DNA of 23,726 nt from CAYZEE01 sp964477485 (GTDB lineage Bacteria; Patescibacteriota; Microgenomatia; Levybacterales; UBA12049). A model generated the notes under the pieces. It was not told the DNA's origin, did no database searches, and was given only the letters and a program-made list of their open reading frames with translations. Of this stretch, positions 8,391-15,574 are shown piece by piece. Location of the stretch: the NCBI GenBank assembly GCA_964477485.1, contig CAYZEE010000013.1, positions 1 to 23,726 on the forward strand, written 5' to 3'. The first letter of the stretch is position 1. The number at the start of each line of letters is the position of its first letter. Made by a program: the position numbers and the translations under genes.

Positions 8391-9224
8391 TTATTGCTTC
8401 TTTGCGTATTGAGAGCTGACCCAACCTTCTGTCCCGTTTTCCAATTTAATTTTATACCACCCGTCTGTTTCCCCAATTAAGTCAAACGTCTCTCCCGGAG
8501 TTGCTTGCCCAATCTGACGACTACCCAATGAGCTACCTTCCCTAATTCTTAAAAACCCGGTTGGGGTATTAAGAATAAGAATCTTTGTAATTGAAGGGCT
8601 CGCTGAGCTTGACGAGACCGGCTGTGCCGATGAACTTGCGATATTGGGATTTATTCCGAGAAAAACAACAGCTTTAAGTTGAAAACCGGGCGTTGTTTTT
8701 ATCCTAATCAGTTTATCGGAATATCCGTCTTTAGTAATCTTTAAATCATGATCGGAGTCAGTTACATTTTTAAGCTTAAGAGGAGTCATTCCAACAGGAC
8801 TATTGTCTAAAAATACATATGCATTTTGTGGAAATGATATAACCAAAAGCTCCGTGCTTTTCTTATCTGAAATTGGGGAAAGAGTAATAATGCTTGCCGA
8901 AGACGCTGATCCTCCTGCAAAAACTCTGTCCACAACTGTAAGTGTTGATTTATTTATAGTTATTTTTTCTTGGAACGGTTTAAAATCTCCTTCACTCGGA
9001 GTAAGCGAAATAGTATAATCGCCAACCGGCAGCATACTTGACGCTTCGCATTTACAAAGAGGGGTGGTCCCTATAAATTTCCCGTCTATATATACTTTAC
9101 TCGACGGTAAGGATGTAACCTGAAGAGCTCCTTTGCCTGATTTCTGATTGACAAAATAGACAAGCAGCCAAAAGGCAATTATAATAATTAAAAATGGGAT
9201 TATATACAAGATTATTTTTTTCAC
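8391..9224 (-). CDS. Membrane-anchored PEGA-PEGA-SH3 domain protein
   Basis: 277 residues from the proposed GTG start: an N-terminal membrane anchor (3-24) and two PEGA-like beta domains. In the first (about 33-103), VYIDGKFIGTTPL is the signature; in the second (about 124-190), VFLDNSPVGMTPLKL. An S/A-rich linker (195-211) follows, then a bacterial SH3 domain (214-277) with LRIREGSSLGSRQIG and the DGWYKIKLENGTEGWVSSQY ending. Such proteins sit outside the membrane and probably bind cell-wall glycan or peptides. The frame is open up to an ATG at 9272, but that would place 16 residues inside the groEL terminator and the promoter; the GTG at 9224 gives a clean KKIILYIIPF anchor. The linker is encoded by a REP-like palindrome. 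Confidence 0.82.
   Translation of the reverse strand: MKKIILYIIPFLIIIIAFWLLVYFVNQKSGKGALQVTSLPSSKVYIDGKFIGTTPLCKCEASSMLPVGDYTISLTPSEGDFKPFQEKITINKSTLTVVDRVFAGGSASSASIITLSPISDKKSTELLVISFPQNAYVFLDNSPVGMTPLKLKNVTDSDHDLKITKDGYSDKLIRIKTTPGFQLKAVVFLGINPNIASSSAQPVSSSSASPSITKILILNTPTGFLRIREGSSLGSRQIGQATPGETFDLIGETDGWYKIKLENGTEGWVSSQYAKKQ
8594..8622 (-). repeat. REP-like palindromic segment in the PEGA-SH3 linker
   Basis: On the minus strand, GGTCTCGTCAAGCTCAGCGA resembles the short palindromic GACAAGCTCAG-type repeats dispersed in many bacterial genomes, with CTCG...CGAG ends. It encodes the low-complexity PVSSSSASP linker. It is a single copy here, so this is a resemblance only. Confidence 0.35.
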
Positions 9225-9237
9225 GAGAACAATATCT

Positions 9238-9243
9238 ATTATA
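9238..9243 (-). promoter_or_regulatory. -10 box for the PEGA-SH3 gene
   Basis: Perfect TATAAT on the minus strand, 13 nt before the GTG at 9224. The upstream -35 region is T-rich without a clear hexamer and overlaps the groEL terminator. It supports the downstream start choice. Confidence 0.4.
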
Positions 9244-9260
9244 ATAGATTTTTGCCAACA

Positions 9261-9285
9261 AAAAAACCGCATGTGTTAGCGGTTT
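9261..9285 (-). terminator. Intrinsic terminator of groES-groEL
   Basis: On the minus strand the RNA reads AAACCGC, an 8-nt loop, then GCGGTTT running into a T-tract (7 T across 9261-9267). The perfect 7-bp stem lies about 40 nt after the groEL stop codon. Confidence 0.8.
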
Positions 9286-9291
9286 ATTCTA

Positions 9292-9325
9292 ATTCTGAAT
9301 TATGAATTCCAAATTCTAAATTCCG
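9292..9325. repeat. Tandem heptamer array downstream of groEL
   Basis: Five consecutive degenerate heptamers on the plus strand with consensus ATT(C/A)(T/C)NA, beginning ATTCTGA ATTATGA and ending at the groEL stop codon. A sixth, offset unit may start at 9285. They fill the space between stop codon and terminator. Confidence 0.75.
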
Positions 9326-10981
9326 TTAGTAGTCCATTCCGCCCGGCGGCATTCCACCCGGCATAGTATTTTCTTTTTTCTCTGGTATATCGGTTATTAG
9401 AGCTTCAGTTGTAAGAATCATAATAGCTATTGATATAGCGTTTTGCACTGCGGATCTTACAACTTTTACAGGATCTATAATCCCTTCCCTTAGCATATCA
9501 ACAGGCATTGCGGTCTCTATAGAATCTGTTTTTAGTATATTAAATCCTTGTCCGTGCGCGCTTACCTCGCGGGCTTTGGCAATAAGCTGTCCCGCATCAA
9601 GGCCTGCATTTTTCATAAGTTGAGAAAAAGGAGATTCAAGAGAATTTTTTACAATCTCAAATCCGATGATTTCATCTCTGTTTGCTTTGTCACTTTCCAG
9701 GACTTTTGAACTCATTCGCTGACTAATATCCAGAAGAGCAACTCCGCCGCCCGGAACAATGCCTTCTTCAAGCGCTGCTTTAGTTGCCGCAACCGCATCA
9801 TTTACTCTTTCTTTTTTGTCTTTCATTTCCGTCTCGGTTGCCGCTCCAACATTTATAACTGCGACCCCGCCTGAAAGTTTTGCCAATCTTTCCTGTAATT
9901 TTTCTTTATCAAAGTCTGATGTGGTTTCCTCAATTCCTCTTTTTATCTGCGCTATACGGGCTTTTATTGAAGCCGAACTTCCTTTTCCTCCTATAATTCT
10001 AGCGTTTTCTTTATCAGCCCATACCTTATCAGCTCTGCCACAATCTTCTATCGTAACGCTTTCGAATTTTCTACCTGTGTCTTCTGAGATGACTGTCCCG
10101 CCTGTTAAGACAGCAATGTCTTCAAGCATTTCCTTTCTCCGGTCACCAAAACCCGGAGCTTTAATTGCTATTGCGTTAAATGTACCTCTTAATTTATTTA
10201 AAACTAGGGTTGCCAAAGCCTCTCCTTCTATCTCATCTGCAATTATAACCAGATTTTTTGAAACTTTGACTAAGTTTTCCAGAAATGGCAAAAGTTCATT
10301 TAGTGCTGAAATCTTTTTGTCTGTAATTAAAATATATGGATCATCAATTTCTGCCTCCATCTTATCCGGATTGGTTACAAAATAGGCAGATGCATAGCCT
10401 TTATCAAATTCCATTCCTTCTTTATATTCTATTTCCGTTGACAAACCTTTACCTTCCTCAACAGTAATAACGCCGTCTTTTCCGACTTTTTTAAGAGCCT
10501 CTGCTATAAGAGAACCAAGCTGCTGATCTCCTGCTGAAATTGTCGCAACATTAGCCCAGTCAGTCGGCTTAATATCTTTTTTCATTTTCTTAAGTTCTGC
10601 TACAACATATTCGCTTGCCTTCTCAAGTCCACGACGCATAATCATTGGGTTGGCATTGGCTGTTATCATTTTTATTCCCTCTGTTACAATCGCACGAGCA
10701 AGGACTGTAGCTGTAGTGGTGCCGTCTCCGGCAACATCTGAAGTTTTGCTGGCTGCTTCTTTTACAAGCTGCGCGCCCATATTTTCAAACTCATTTTCAA
10801 GCTCGATCTCCTTTGCAACCGAAACGCCGTCATGTATTACATTTGGCGCTCCCCATTTTTTATCCAAGGCGACATTTCTTCCTTTTGGTCCCAAGGTTGT
10901 TGCCACGGCATCCGCAAGATCGTTTACGCCCTTCATTAATTTTTGTCTTGCATCAGCTCCGTATGTTATTTTTTTTGCCAT
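9326..10981 (-). CDS. groEL: Chaperonin GroEL (Hsp60)
   Basis: Full-length 551-residue chaperonin that refolds proteins in the cytoplasm with GroES. It starts AKKITYGADARQKLMKGVN and contains TLGPKGRNVALDKKWGAPNV, the ATP-site GDGTTTATVLAR, the LEEGIVPGGGVALLD catalytic region, and the C-terminal glycine-methionine tail MPGGMPPGGMDY. All three domains are present without gaps. The start ATG is preceded by a weak GAGAT ribosome-binding site. It is separated from groES by 44 nt filled by a heptamer array and is followed by an intrinsic terminator. A two-gene groESL operon is certain. Confidence 0.98.
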   Translation of the reverse strand: MAKKITYGADARQKLMKGVNDLADAVATTLGPKGRNVALDKKWGAPNVIHDGVSVAKEIELENEFENMGAQLVKEAASKTSDVAGDGTTTATVLARAIVTEGIKMITANANPMIMRRGLEKASEYVVAELKKMKKDIKPTDWANVATISAGDQQLGSLIAEALKKVGKDGVITVEEGKGLSTEIEYKEGMEFDKGYASAYFVTNPDKMEAEIDDPYILITDKKISALNELLPFLENLVKVSKNLVIIADEIEGEALATLVLNKLRGTFNAIAIKAPGFGDRRKEMLEDIAVLTGGTVISEDTGRKFESVTIEDCGRADKVWADKENARIIGGKGSSASIKARIAQIKRGIEETTSDFDKEKLQERLAKLSGGVAVINVGAATETEMKDKKERVNDAVAATKAALEEGIVPGGGVALLDISQRMSSKVLESDKANRDEIIGFEIVKNSLESPFSQLMKNAGLDAGQLIAKAREVSAHGQGFNILKTDSIETAMPVDMLREGIIDPVKVVRSAVQNAISIAIMILTTEALITDIPEKKENTMPGGMPPGGMDY

Positions 10982-10991
10982 ATCTCAATTA

Positions 10992-11025
10992 ATTTCAAAT
11001 TTAAAATTTAAAATTTTAAATTCAG
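10992..11025. repeat. Tandem heptamer array between groES and groEL
   Basis: Near-perfect 7-nt units on the plus strand: ATTTCAA, ATTTAAA, ATTTAAA, ATTTTAA, then ATTCAG. They exactly fill the space between the groES stop and the groEL leader. The same periodicity occurs downstream of groEL. Confidence 0.75.
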
Positions 11026-11343
11026 CTATTGAATAATAGCTAGTATATCTTTTTGTTCAACCATTGTCCATTCTTCACTGCCGACTTTGACTTCATTTCC
11101 GCCCCATTTTTTATACATTACTTTTTGTCCTACTTTAACTGTAACCGGAATAAGTTTTCCGCTATCATTTGTGGCCCCAGGTCCTGTAGCCATGACAACT
11201 CCAATTTGAGGTTTCTCGCGGACACTGTCCGGAAGAATAATGCCGCTTGCTGTTTTTTCTTCTGCCTCAAGCGGTTTTACAAGAACATTATCAAAAAGCG
11301 GCTTTATGTTAATTTTTGTTTTTGCTGGCATAACTTTGACCAA
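11026..11343 (-). CDS. groES: Co-chaperonin GroES (Hsp10)
   Basis: GroEL lid protein. The core INIKPLFDNVLVKPL, the mobile loop EEKTASGIILPDSVREKPQIG and the roof and C-terminal WTMVEQKDILAIIQ are all present. The core starts at KINIKPL. The TTG at 11343 has a well-spaced AGGTGA 6 nt upstream and gives an N-terminal extension MVKVMPAKT; an ATG at 11331 is the alternative start, with only a weak AAAG before it. The TTG start is chosen because of the ribosome-binding site. It is the first gene of the groES-groEL operon. Confidence 0.95.
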   Translation of the reverse strand: MVKVMPAKTKINIKPLFDNVLVKPLEAEEKTASGIILPDSVREKPQIGVVMATGPGATNDSGKLIPVTVKVGQKVMYKKWGGNEVKVGSEEWTMVEQKDILAIIQ

Positions 11344-11353
11344 AAAATATCAC

Positions 11354-11373
11354 CTAGCTTAAATGATTGCTAG
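11354..11373 (-). promoter_or_regulatory. Operator-like inverted repeat at the groES start site
   Basis: CTAGC (11369-11373) and GCTAG (11354-11358) flank a 10-nt centre directly after the -10 box, across the predicted transcription start. The left half CTAGCAATC matches 7 of 9 positions of a CIRCE arm (TTAGCACTC), but the arm 9 nt further on matches only 5 of 9. It could be a diverged CIRCE or another heat-shock operator. Confidence 0.4.
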
Positions 11374-11402
11374 TTTATACAACAATTTTTTTTTACTGTC
11401 AA
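11374..11402 (-). promoter_or_regulatory. Sigma70-type promoter of groES-groEL
   Basis: Perfect TTGACA (11397-11402), exactly 17-nt spacer containing a run of nine A, and TATAAA (11374-11379). The predicted start near 11367 gives a leader of about 24 nt to the TTG start, with an AGGTGA ribosome-binding site. Confidence 0.8.
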
Positions 11403-11428
11403 TAACCTATAGTAAAGACAGCGCCATT

Positions 11429-12493
11429 CTATTTATTTTGTTCTAAATTTTTGACGCCTTCTGCCTTTTCGCGAAGAAGATCGTGGGTTGCTACTATATA
11501 ATAGATATATTTGTCTGCGGAAGCATCTGTGAACATACCTGTTTTAAGAGCGTCAAGAGTATTTATCGGAGTCATCGTCTTATCTGGAAGTCCAAGTTTT
11601 CCTGCAATTGCATCCTGATATAATCCTATTTCTCTCTTTGCCTCTTCATAATTTGCGTCGCTGCTGGTTGAAAAATCAACATTCCAAGCATTCGGTAAAA
11701 GATAACCATATCTGTCTAAAACCACTTTTTGTATCGCTTTTAATACATTGCCTCTTCCGCTTATGTATGCCAAAAGCATTAAGCCTGGATCTTTAAAAAT
11801 ATCCAATTCTGGTTTATCTAGTTGCGCCGACATTTCGAGGTTTTTTACAAAATTATATCTGTCGGCAGCGCTGAATCCCAATGCTATTGCATTTTTTTCT
11901 GAAACTTGCCCTAGACCAACATTACCTGTCTCTGAAACCGCATCTGGTTTTCCGTGGCTTTCCACAAAAATTTGGGCAACAAATAAATCAGGGTCAAGTC
12001 CATACTTTTCGGCCATTTGTCGAATAAACGGCTCAAAGAACCAGATTCTTGCGTAATCCTTGGCAGCTAAAATTTGATCTATATGACCTCTTGCGCCTAT
12101 TCTGGTTTCTTCATCAGCTGAAGCCGGATCTCCGAAAATCATTTTATGTATTTCTTGTCTTTGAGCATCATTTGCCGGAGAAAATACTTCACTTATCAAA
12201 GAGTCCGTGCTTTCTCCAGGTATTATTGGCTCTATTTCAACATGCTGGATGGGATACTGCGGAGGTTCAAGCGGTTCCATTAAACTTGCAATCCCTTCCA
12301 TAACCCTTGTACCGGCCTGATGCGGGTTCTCGACTGCGCGGATAATTGCAGGTATATCTGTCTTAGGTTTCTCGACCAAATGACCAAAGCCTAAAGCCAG
12401 AGCTGCGACAAGCACACCACGACCAACCGGATTGATAAAAGCTCTGTGTTCAACGGGTTTTTGAGGGAGAGCATTTTCTTTTGCTTCAGCCAT
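11429..12493 (-). CDS. Membrane-anchored lytic-transglycosylase-like protein (SLT fold)
   Basis: 354 residues. A short cytoplasmic tail precedes a hydrophobic anchor at about 24-41, then a linker of about 100 residues. A lysozyme-like domain follows: YGLDPDLFVAQIFVESHGKP with the probable catalytic glutamate E178, then SETGNVGLGQVSEKNA, the ES...G.GLGQV signature of the SLT family, and LAYISGRGNVLKAI in place of the usual AYNxG motif. It likely cleaves peptidoglycan outside the membrane for growth or appendage insertion. It has its own consensus promoter and is divergent from the cohesin-PKD gene. The fold is fairly certain; exact family and activity are not. Confidence 0.8.
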   Translation of the reverse strand: MAEAKENALPQKPVEHRAFINPVGRGVLVAALALGFGHLVEKPKTDIPAIIRAVENPHQAGTRVMEGIASLMEPLEPPQYPIQHVEIEPIIPGESTDSLISEVFSPANDAQRQEIHKMIFGDPASADEETRIGARGHIDQILAAKDYARIWFFEPFIRQMAEKYGLDPDLFVAQIFVESHGKPDAVSETGNVGLGQVSEKNAIALGFSAADRYNFVKNLEMSAQLDKPELDIFKDPGLMLLAYISGRGNVLKAIQKVVLDRYGYLLPNAWNVDFSTSSDANYEEAKREIGLYQDAIAGKLGLPDKTMTPINTLDALKTGMFTDASADKYIYYIVATHDLLREKAEGVKNLEQNK

Positions 12494-12503
12494 AATCTCT
12501 TTT

Positions 12504-12532
12504 ATTATATTAACTATAAGTTATTTTGTCAA
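12504..12532 (-). promoter_or_regulatory. Consensus promoter of the transglycosylase-like gene
   Basis: Perfect TTGACA (12527-12532), 17-nt spacer, perfect TATAAT (12504-12509). The ATG is 10 nt after the -10 box, leaving a leader of only about 3 nt. Confidence 0.8.
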
Positions 12533-12555
12533 CAATTCGCAATTCTACGTTGGGG

Positions 12556-12584
12556 TTGACATACATCTTTTTCTTCTATACGAT
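12556..12584 (+). promoter_or_regulatory. Promoter of the cohesin-PKD gene
   Basis: TTGACA at 12556-12561, 17-nt spacer, and a weak -10 TACGAT at 12579-12584 (4 of 6). The leader is about 19 nt and begins with AAGGA, which is rather far (14 nt) from the ATG. It is divergent from the transglycosylase promoter. Confidence 0.45.
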
Positions 12585-12609
12585 AAACTCAAGGACTTAT
12601 TTATAAGTT

Positions 12610-13743
12610 ATGTCTTTTTTATCTCCTAAAAAAATTATTTTGTTAGGATTCATAATCATTCTGCTTATCGCCATCCCCCTAACATTATATCTTGTACAAA
12701 AACAGCAGCAAACAAAAGGAAATGCACAAGCCGCAACTTCTCTTTCTTTTGTTCCCTCAAGCACAAACACTTCTGTTGGACAAACAGTCAGTTTTGATAT
12801 CTCACTTGATCCGGGAGGAATAAATCAGGTATCTTTTGTTAAACTGATAATAGACTATGATCCAACAAAACTTTCTACCGCAGGCGCCGGTCTTGTTCCA
12901 AATACAAGTGTGTTGCCGACAACACTCCAGGAACCGGTGTATGGGCCCGGCACTATTTCAACCACTCTTTCTGTCGGCGCAGACCCAACAAAAGTAATTC
13001 AGACAAAGACCACAATTGCGACTGTAACTTTTCAAGCTCTGACCCAAACAGACCCAAATATTCCAACCAAGATTACATTTGATAATCAAACTTTGATACT
13101 ATCAATTGCTTCAACCGAACAATATAATGAAAATATCTTATCAACCACTACTCCCGCAAGTGTGGCTATTGCTGCTGCGGCTCTTACCCCGACACCAACG
13201 TCAGCACCCGCGACGCCAACATCCACTCCGACGTCGGCTTTGACTCCTACTCCAGTCTCATCCGTGAGCTCTATCCCCGTGCCCCCCTCAAGTCAACCTC
13301 CGCCGACCTGTACAAACCTTACTCTTGACAAATCCTCAACCGGCGCAGCGCCTTATCCTCTGACACTTACTGCAACCGGAGGAAGCAGTGGGGGAACAAT
13401 AAACAAAGTAACCTTTATCTTTGGAGACGGAACCACACAGGATATTACACAAGGGGGCGGAATCGGCACAAATTCCGTAAGCGTCCAGGCAGCTCATACC
13501 TATGATAATCCGGGTTCTTTCACTGCGGCTGCAACCTTAACTGATAATACCGGTGCTGTAAGCAACACTTCTTCCTGCACTCAGAATATAACGGTCACGT
13601 CACAAATAGCTTCTTCCCAAACTTCTACGGTAACTCCCACACCAACTCTTGCTCCAACCGGCCCGGGGAATAAGATAATCGGCATAGGTGTCTTGGGAGC
13701 AGCAATTTCAATTATCGGAGGCCTGCTATTTTTTGCCCTCTAA
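12610..13743 (+). CDS. Surface protein: cohesin-like domain, PKD domain, C-terminal PTGPG-membrane anchor
   Basis: 377 residues. An N-terminal hydrophobic helix (about 8-29) is followed by QQQQTKGNAQAATSLSF, with a plausible AQA-A cleavage site. A beta-sandwich domain resembling cohesin/Ig-like modules spans about 43-190, with SVGQTVSFDISLDPGG and VKLIIDYDPTKL as signature strands. A T/P/S linker (190-235) leads to a PKD domain (about 240-335) with FIFGDGTTQD, AHTYDNPGSFTAAATLTD and one Cys at each end. A second T/P stretch leads to LAPTGPGN and a final helix (about 356-376) with no basic tail. It is probably an adhesin or binding protein displayed outside the cell. Cohesin-type domains here need not imply a cellulosome. 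Confidence 0.8.
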   Translation: MSFLSPKKIILLGFIIILLIAIPLTLYLVQKQQQTKGNAQAATSLSFVPSSTNTSVGQTVSFDISLDPGGINQVSFVKLIIDYDPTKLSTAGAGLVPNTSVLPTTLQEPVYGPGTISTTLSVGADPTKVIQTKTTIATVTFQALTQTDPNIPTKITFDNQTLILSIASTEQYNENILSTTTPASVAIAAAALTPTPTSAPATPTSTPTSALTPTPVSSVSSIPVPPSSQPPPTCTNLTLDKSSTGAAPYPLTLTATGGSSGGTINKVTFIFGDGTTQDITQGGGIGTNSVSVQAAHTYDNPGSFTAAATLTDNTGAVSNTSSCTQNITVTSQIASSQTSTVTPTPTLAPTGPGNKIIGIGVLGAAISIIGGLLFFAL

Positions 13744-13746
13744 CAA

Positions 13747-13803
13747 AAGAGGTTTTTCTAATATTCCCCACTTATATTTTTAGAACCGCCAGAAAAGCCT
13801 CTT
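13747..13803. repeat. Long inverted repeat at convergent 3' ends
   Basis: Arms AAGAGGTTTTTCT (13747-13759) and AGAAAAGCCTCTT (13791-13803) pair over 13 positions with one G-U, around a 31-nt loop. The right arm encodes the conserved QEAFL of LepA; the left arm lies just past the cohesin-PKD stop. It could act as a transcription barrier between convergent genes. Confidence 0.35.
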
Positions 13804-15568
13804 GCGGAATCTCTACTTTTCCGAATCTTTTCATTCTTTTCTTTCCTTTTTTCTGTTTTTCCAAAAGTTTTGTTTTTCGGGTGACATCTCCTCCATAAAG
13901 TTTGGCTGTAACGTCTTTTCTATACGCCGGGATTGTTTCACGGGCCAAGATTTTTCCGCCGGTTCCTCCTTTAATTTTTTGATAATTAACAACAGCCTGT
14001 ATTGGAATTGGAATATTTTGGCGCGGGATTTCTTCTCTAAGTTTTGCTACCAGTAATCTTGCGAATTCCTCGGATTTTTCAGCCGGAATTATCTGGGAAA
14101 GTCCTTCTACCGATTCGTGATTTACTAAAATATCAAGTCTTACTAAATTAGCTTTTCGATAATCAAGCAACTCAAAATCAAAAGAAGCAAAACCGGAAGT
14201 ATTTGACTTAAGTTCATCATAGAAACCCACTAATATCTCCAGAAGCGGCAAGACTACTTCAATCTTTTGTGACGCACCGATATTTTCAAAATTCGAAATT
14301 TCCCCCCGTTTTTTATAAATCAACTCACAAAGCTTTCCATAATATTTTTGAGGGGCAAAAATTGTAACTTTTGCATAAGGCTCAAGAACTTGAGAATTTG
14401 AACTTGGATTAAAATCTGATGGCTTATTAACAGTTTCGTTATCAACGATAAAATTTACTGAAGGAGATGTAGCAATTATATCAAGACCGTATTCCCTCTC
14501 AAGTCTTTCTTGCGTAATCTGGGCATGTAAAAGTCCTAAAAAACCCACACGAAGACCTTGGCCTAAAGAGAGTGAAGCCTCGTTTGAAAAAGAAAGAGCT
14601 GCATCATTTAATTTAAGCTTTTCAAAAGCATCTTTCATTTTCGGGAAATCAGCTGAGTCAGTTGGGAAAAAAGAGAGAAAAACCACGGGTTTTGCCTGTC
14701 TGTATCCCGGTAATGGCTCTACGATTTCTTTTGCGTGAAATATCGTATCTCCGACTTCCACCTGCGATAGATCTTTTATATTTGTAACAATAAAGCCAAT
14801 TTCGCCGGCTTTTAATTCCTGTTCGTAAAATGGTTTTGGAGTTAAATATCCAGCTTGAGAAACTTGTCCTTTTGTTTTTGTTGCTATAAATGAAATTTCA
14901 TCTCCCGCTTTTAACGATCCTTCAAAAAGCCTAACTGTTGCAATTACTCCTTTATATGGATCAAGGCTTGAGTCAAAAATAAGAGCTCGTAATTTGTCAT
15001 CTTGAGCGTTATCTAAGGATCTAGGCGGCGGAACTCTTTTGATAATTTCTTCTAAAAGTTTTTCCACATTTTCCCCTGTTTTGGCTGAAACTTTTATAAT
15101 TTCTTCTTCTTTAAATCCTAAATCTAAAAGCTCTGTTGCGCTCTTTTTAATATCCGCTGCGGGCATATCGATTTTATTAATAACGGGAATAAGAGTAAGA
15201 TTGGCGTTAATCGCCAAGTTAAAATTGGAAAGAGTCTGCGCCTGCACTCCCTGTGTTGCATCAACTATTAATAATGCTCCTTCAACAGAAGCCAGAGATC
15301 TTGAAACTTCATAAGAAAAATCAACATGCCCTGGAGTATCCAACAAGTTCAGTTGATAGTTGATAGATGATAATTGATAGTTGAGGCGAATTGCCTTAAG
15401 TTTGATTGTAATCCCATGCTCTCTCTCAAGTTCTAGACTGTCCAAAATTTGCGGCTCATGTTCTTGCGGGACTGCTCCACATATTTCCATAATCCGGTCA
15501 GCCAAAGTTGACTTCCCATGATCGATATGCGCAATTAGCGCAAAGTTTCTGATATTATCTTTGTCCAT
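13772..15568 (-). CDS. lepA: Elongation factor 4 (LepA), back-translocating GTPase
   Basis: 598-residue translational GTPase that acts on the ribosome. G1 AHIDHGKS (13-20), G2 region REHGITIK (49-56), G3 DTPGH (77-81), G4 NKID and G5 SAKTG are intact. The family-specific C-terminus VEIPQEAFLAVLKI is present. The ATG at 15568 is chosen over an in-frame TTG at 15574 because it lies 6 nt after an extended -10 box, giving a leaderless mRNA. Two oddities: residues about 63-74, where other LepA proteins have a YKASDGETY-like hairpin, are encoded by a heptamer array (NYQLSSINYQLN), and a REP-like palindrome encodes SLDNAQDD between the GTPase domain and domain II. Both keep the frame. Confidence 0.97.
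   Translation of the reverse strand: MDKDNIRNFALIAHIDHGKSTLADRIMEICGAVPQEHEPQILDSLELEREHGITIKLKAIRLNYQLSSINYQLNLLDTPGHVDFSYEVSRSLASVEGALLIVDATQGVQAQTLSNFNLAINANLTLIPVINKIDMPAADIKKSATELLDLGFKEEEIIKVSAKTGENVEKLLEEIIKRVPPPRSLDNAQDDKLRALIFDSSLDPYKGVIATVRLFEGSLKAGDEISFIATKTKGQVSQAGYLTPKPFYEQELKAGEIGFIVTNIKDLSQVEVGDTIFHAKEIVEPLPGYRQAKPVVFLSFFPTDSADFPKMKDAFEKLKLNDAALSFSNEASLSLGQGLRVGFLGLLHAQITQERLEREYGLDIIATSPSVNFIVDNETVNKPSDFNPSSNSQVLEPYAKVTIFAPQKYYGKLCELIYKKRGEISNFENIGASQKIEVVLPLLEILVGFYDELKSNTSGFASFDFELLDYRKANLVRLDILVNHESVEGLSQIIPAEKSEEFARLLVAKLREEIPRQNIPIPIQAVVNYQKIKGGTGGKILARETIPAYRKDVTAKLYGGDVTRKTKLLEKQKKGKKRMKRFGKVEIPQEAFLAVLKI
14997..15026 (-). repeat. REP-like palindrome inside lepA
   Basis: On the minus strand the core is GATCCTTAGATAACGCTCAA followed by GATGAC. 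It resembles the short imperfect palindromes of the GATCCTTCGAC...CTCAGGATGAC type that I recall as dispersed repeats in many genomes. It encodes RSLDNAQDD and makes this loop about 3 residues longer than in E. coli LepA. Confidence 0.5.
15353..15384 (+). repeat. Tandem heptamer array inside lepA
   Basis: TTGATAG TTGATAG, then ATGATAA, TTGATAG and a final TTGA on the plus strand, in exact 7-nt register; a diverged AGTTCAG unit may precede it at 15346. It encodes the loop between the G2 and G3 motifs of LepA on the minus strand. Confidence 0.8.
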
Positions 15569-15574
15569 TTCCAA

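Noticed and set aside
9225..9272. Upstream in-frame ATG start for the PEGA-SH3 gene
   Set aside because: It overlaps the groEL terminator and the TATAAT box and adds a non-hydrophobic segment before a clean membrane anchor.
9759..10385. 208-codon open frame on the plus strand across groEL
   Set aside because: It lies fully antisense to groEL, whose protein is unmistakable. The frame's serine/leucine-rich translation is the usual mirror of a coding strand.
13190..13310. Low-complexity ACN/CCN-rich DNA in the cohesin-PKD gene as a possible DNA repeat
   Set aside because: It is explained by a threonine-proline protein linker, with no exact repeat unit at DNA level.
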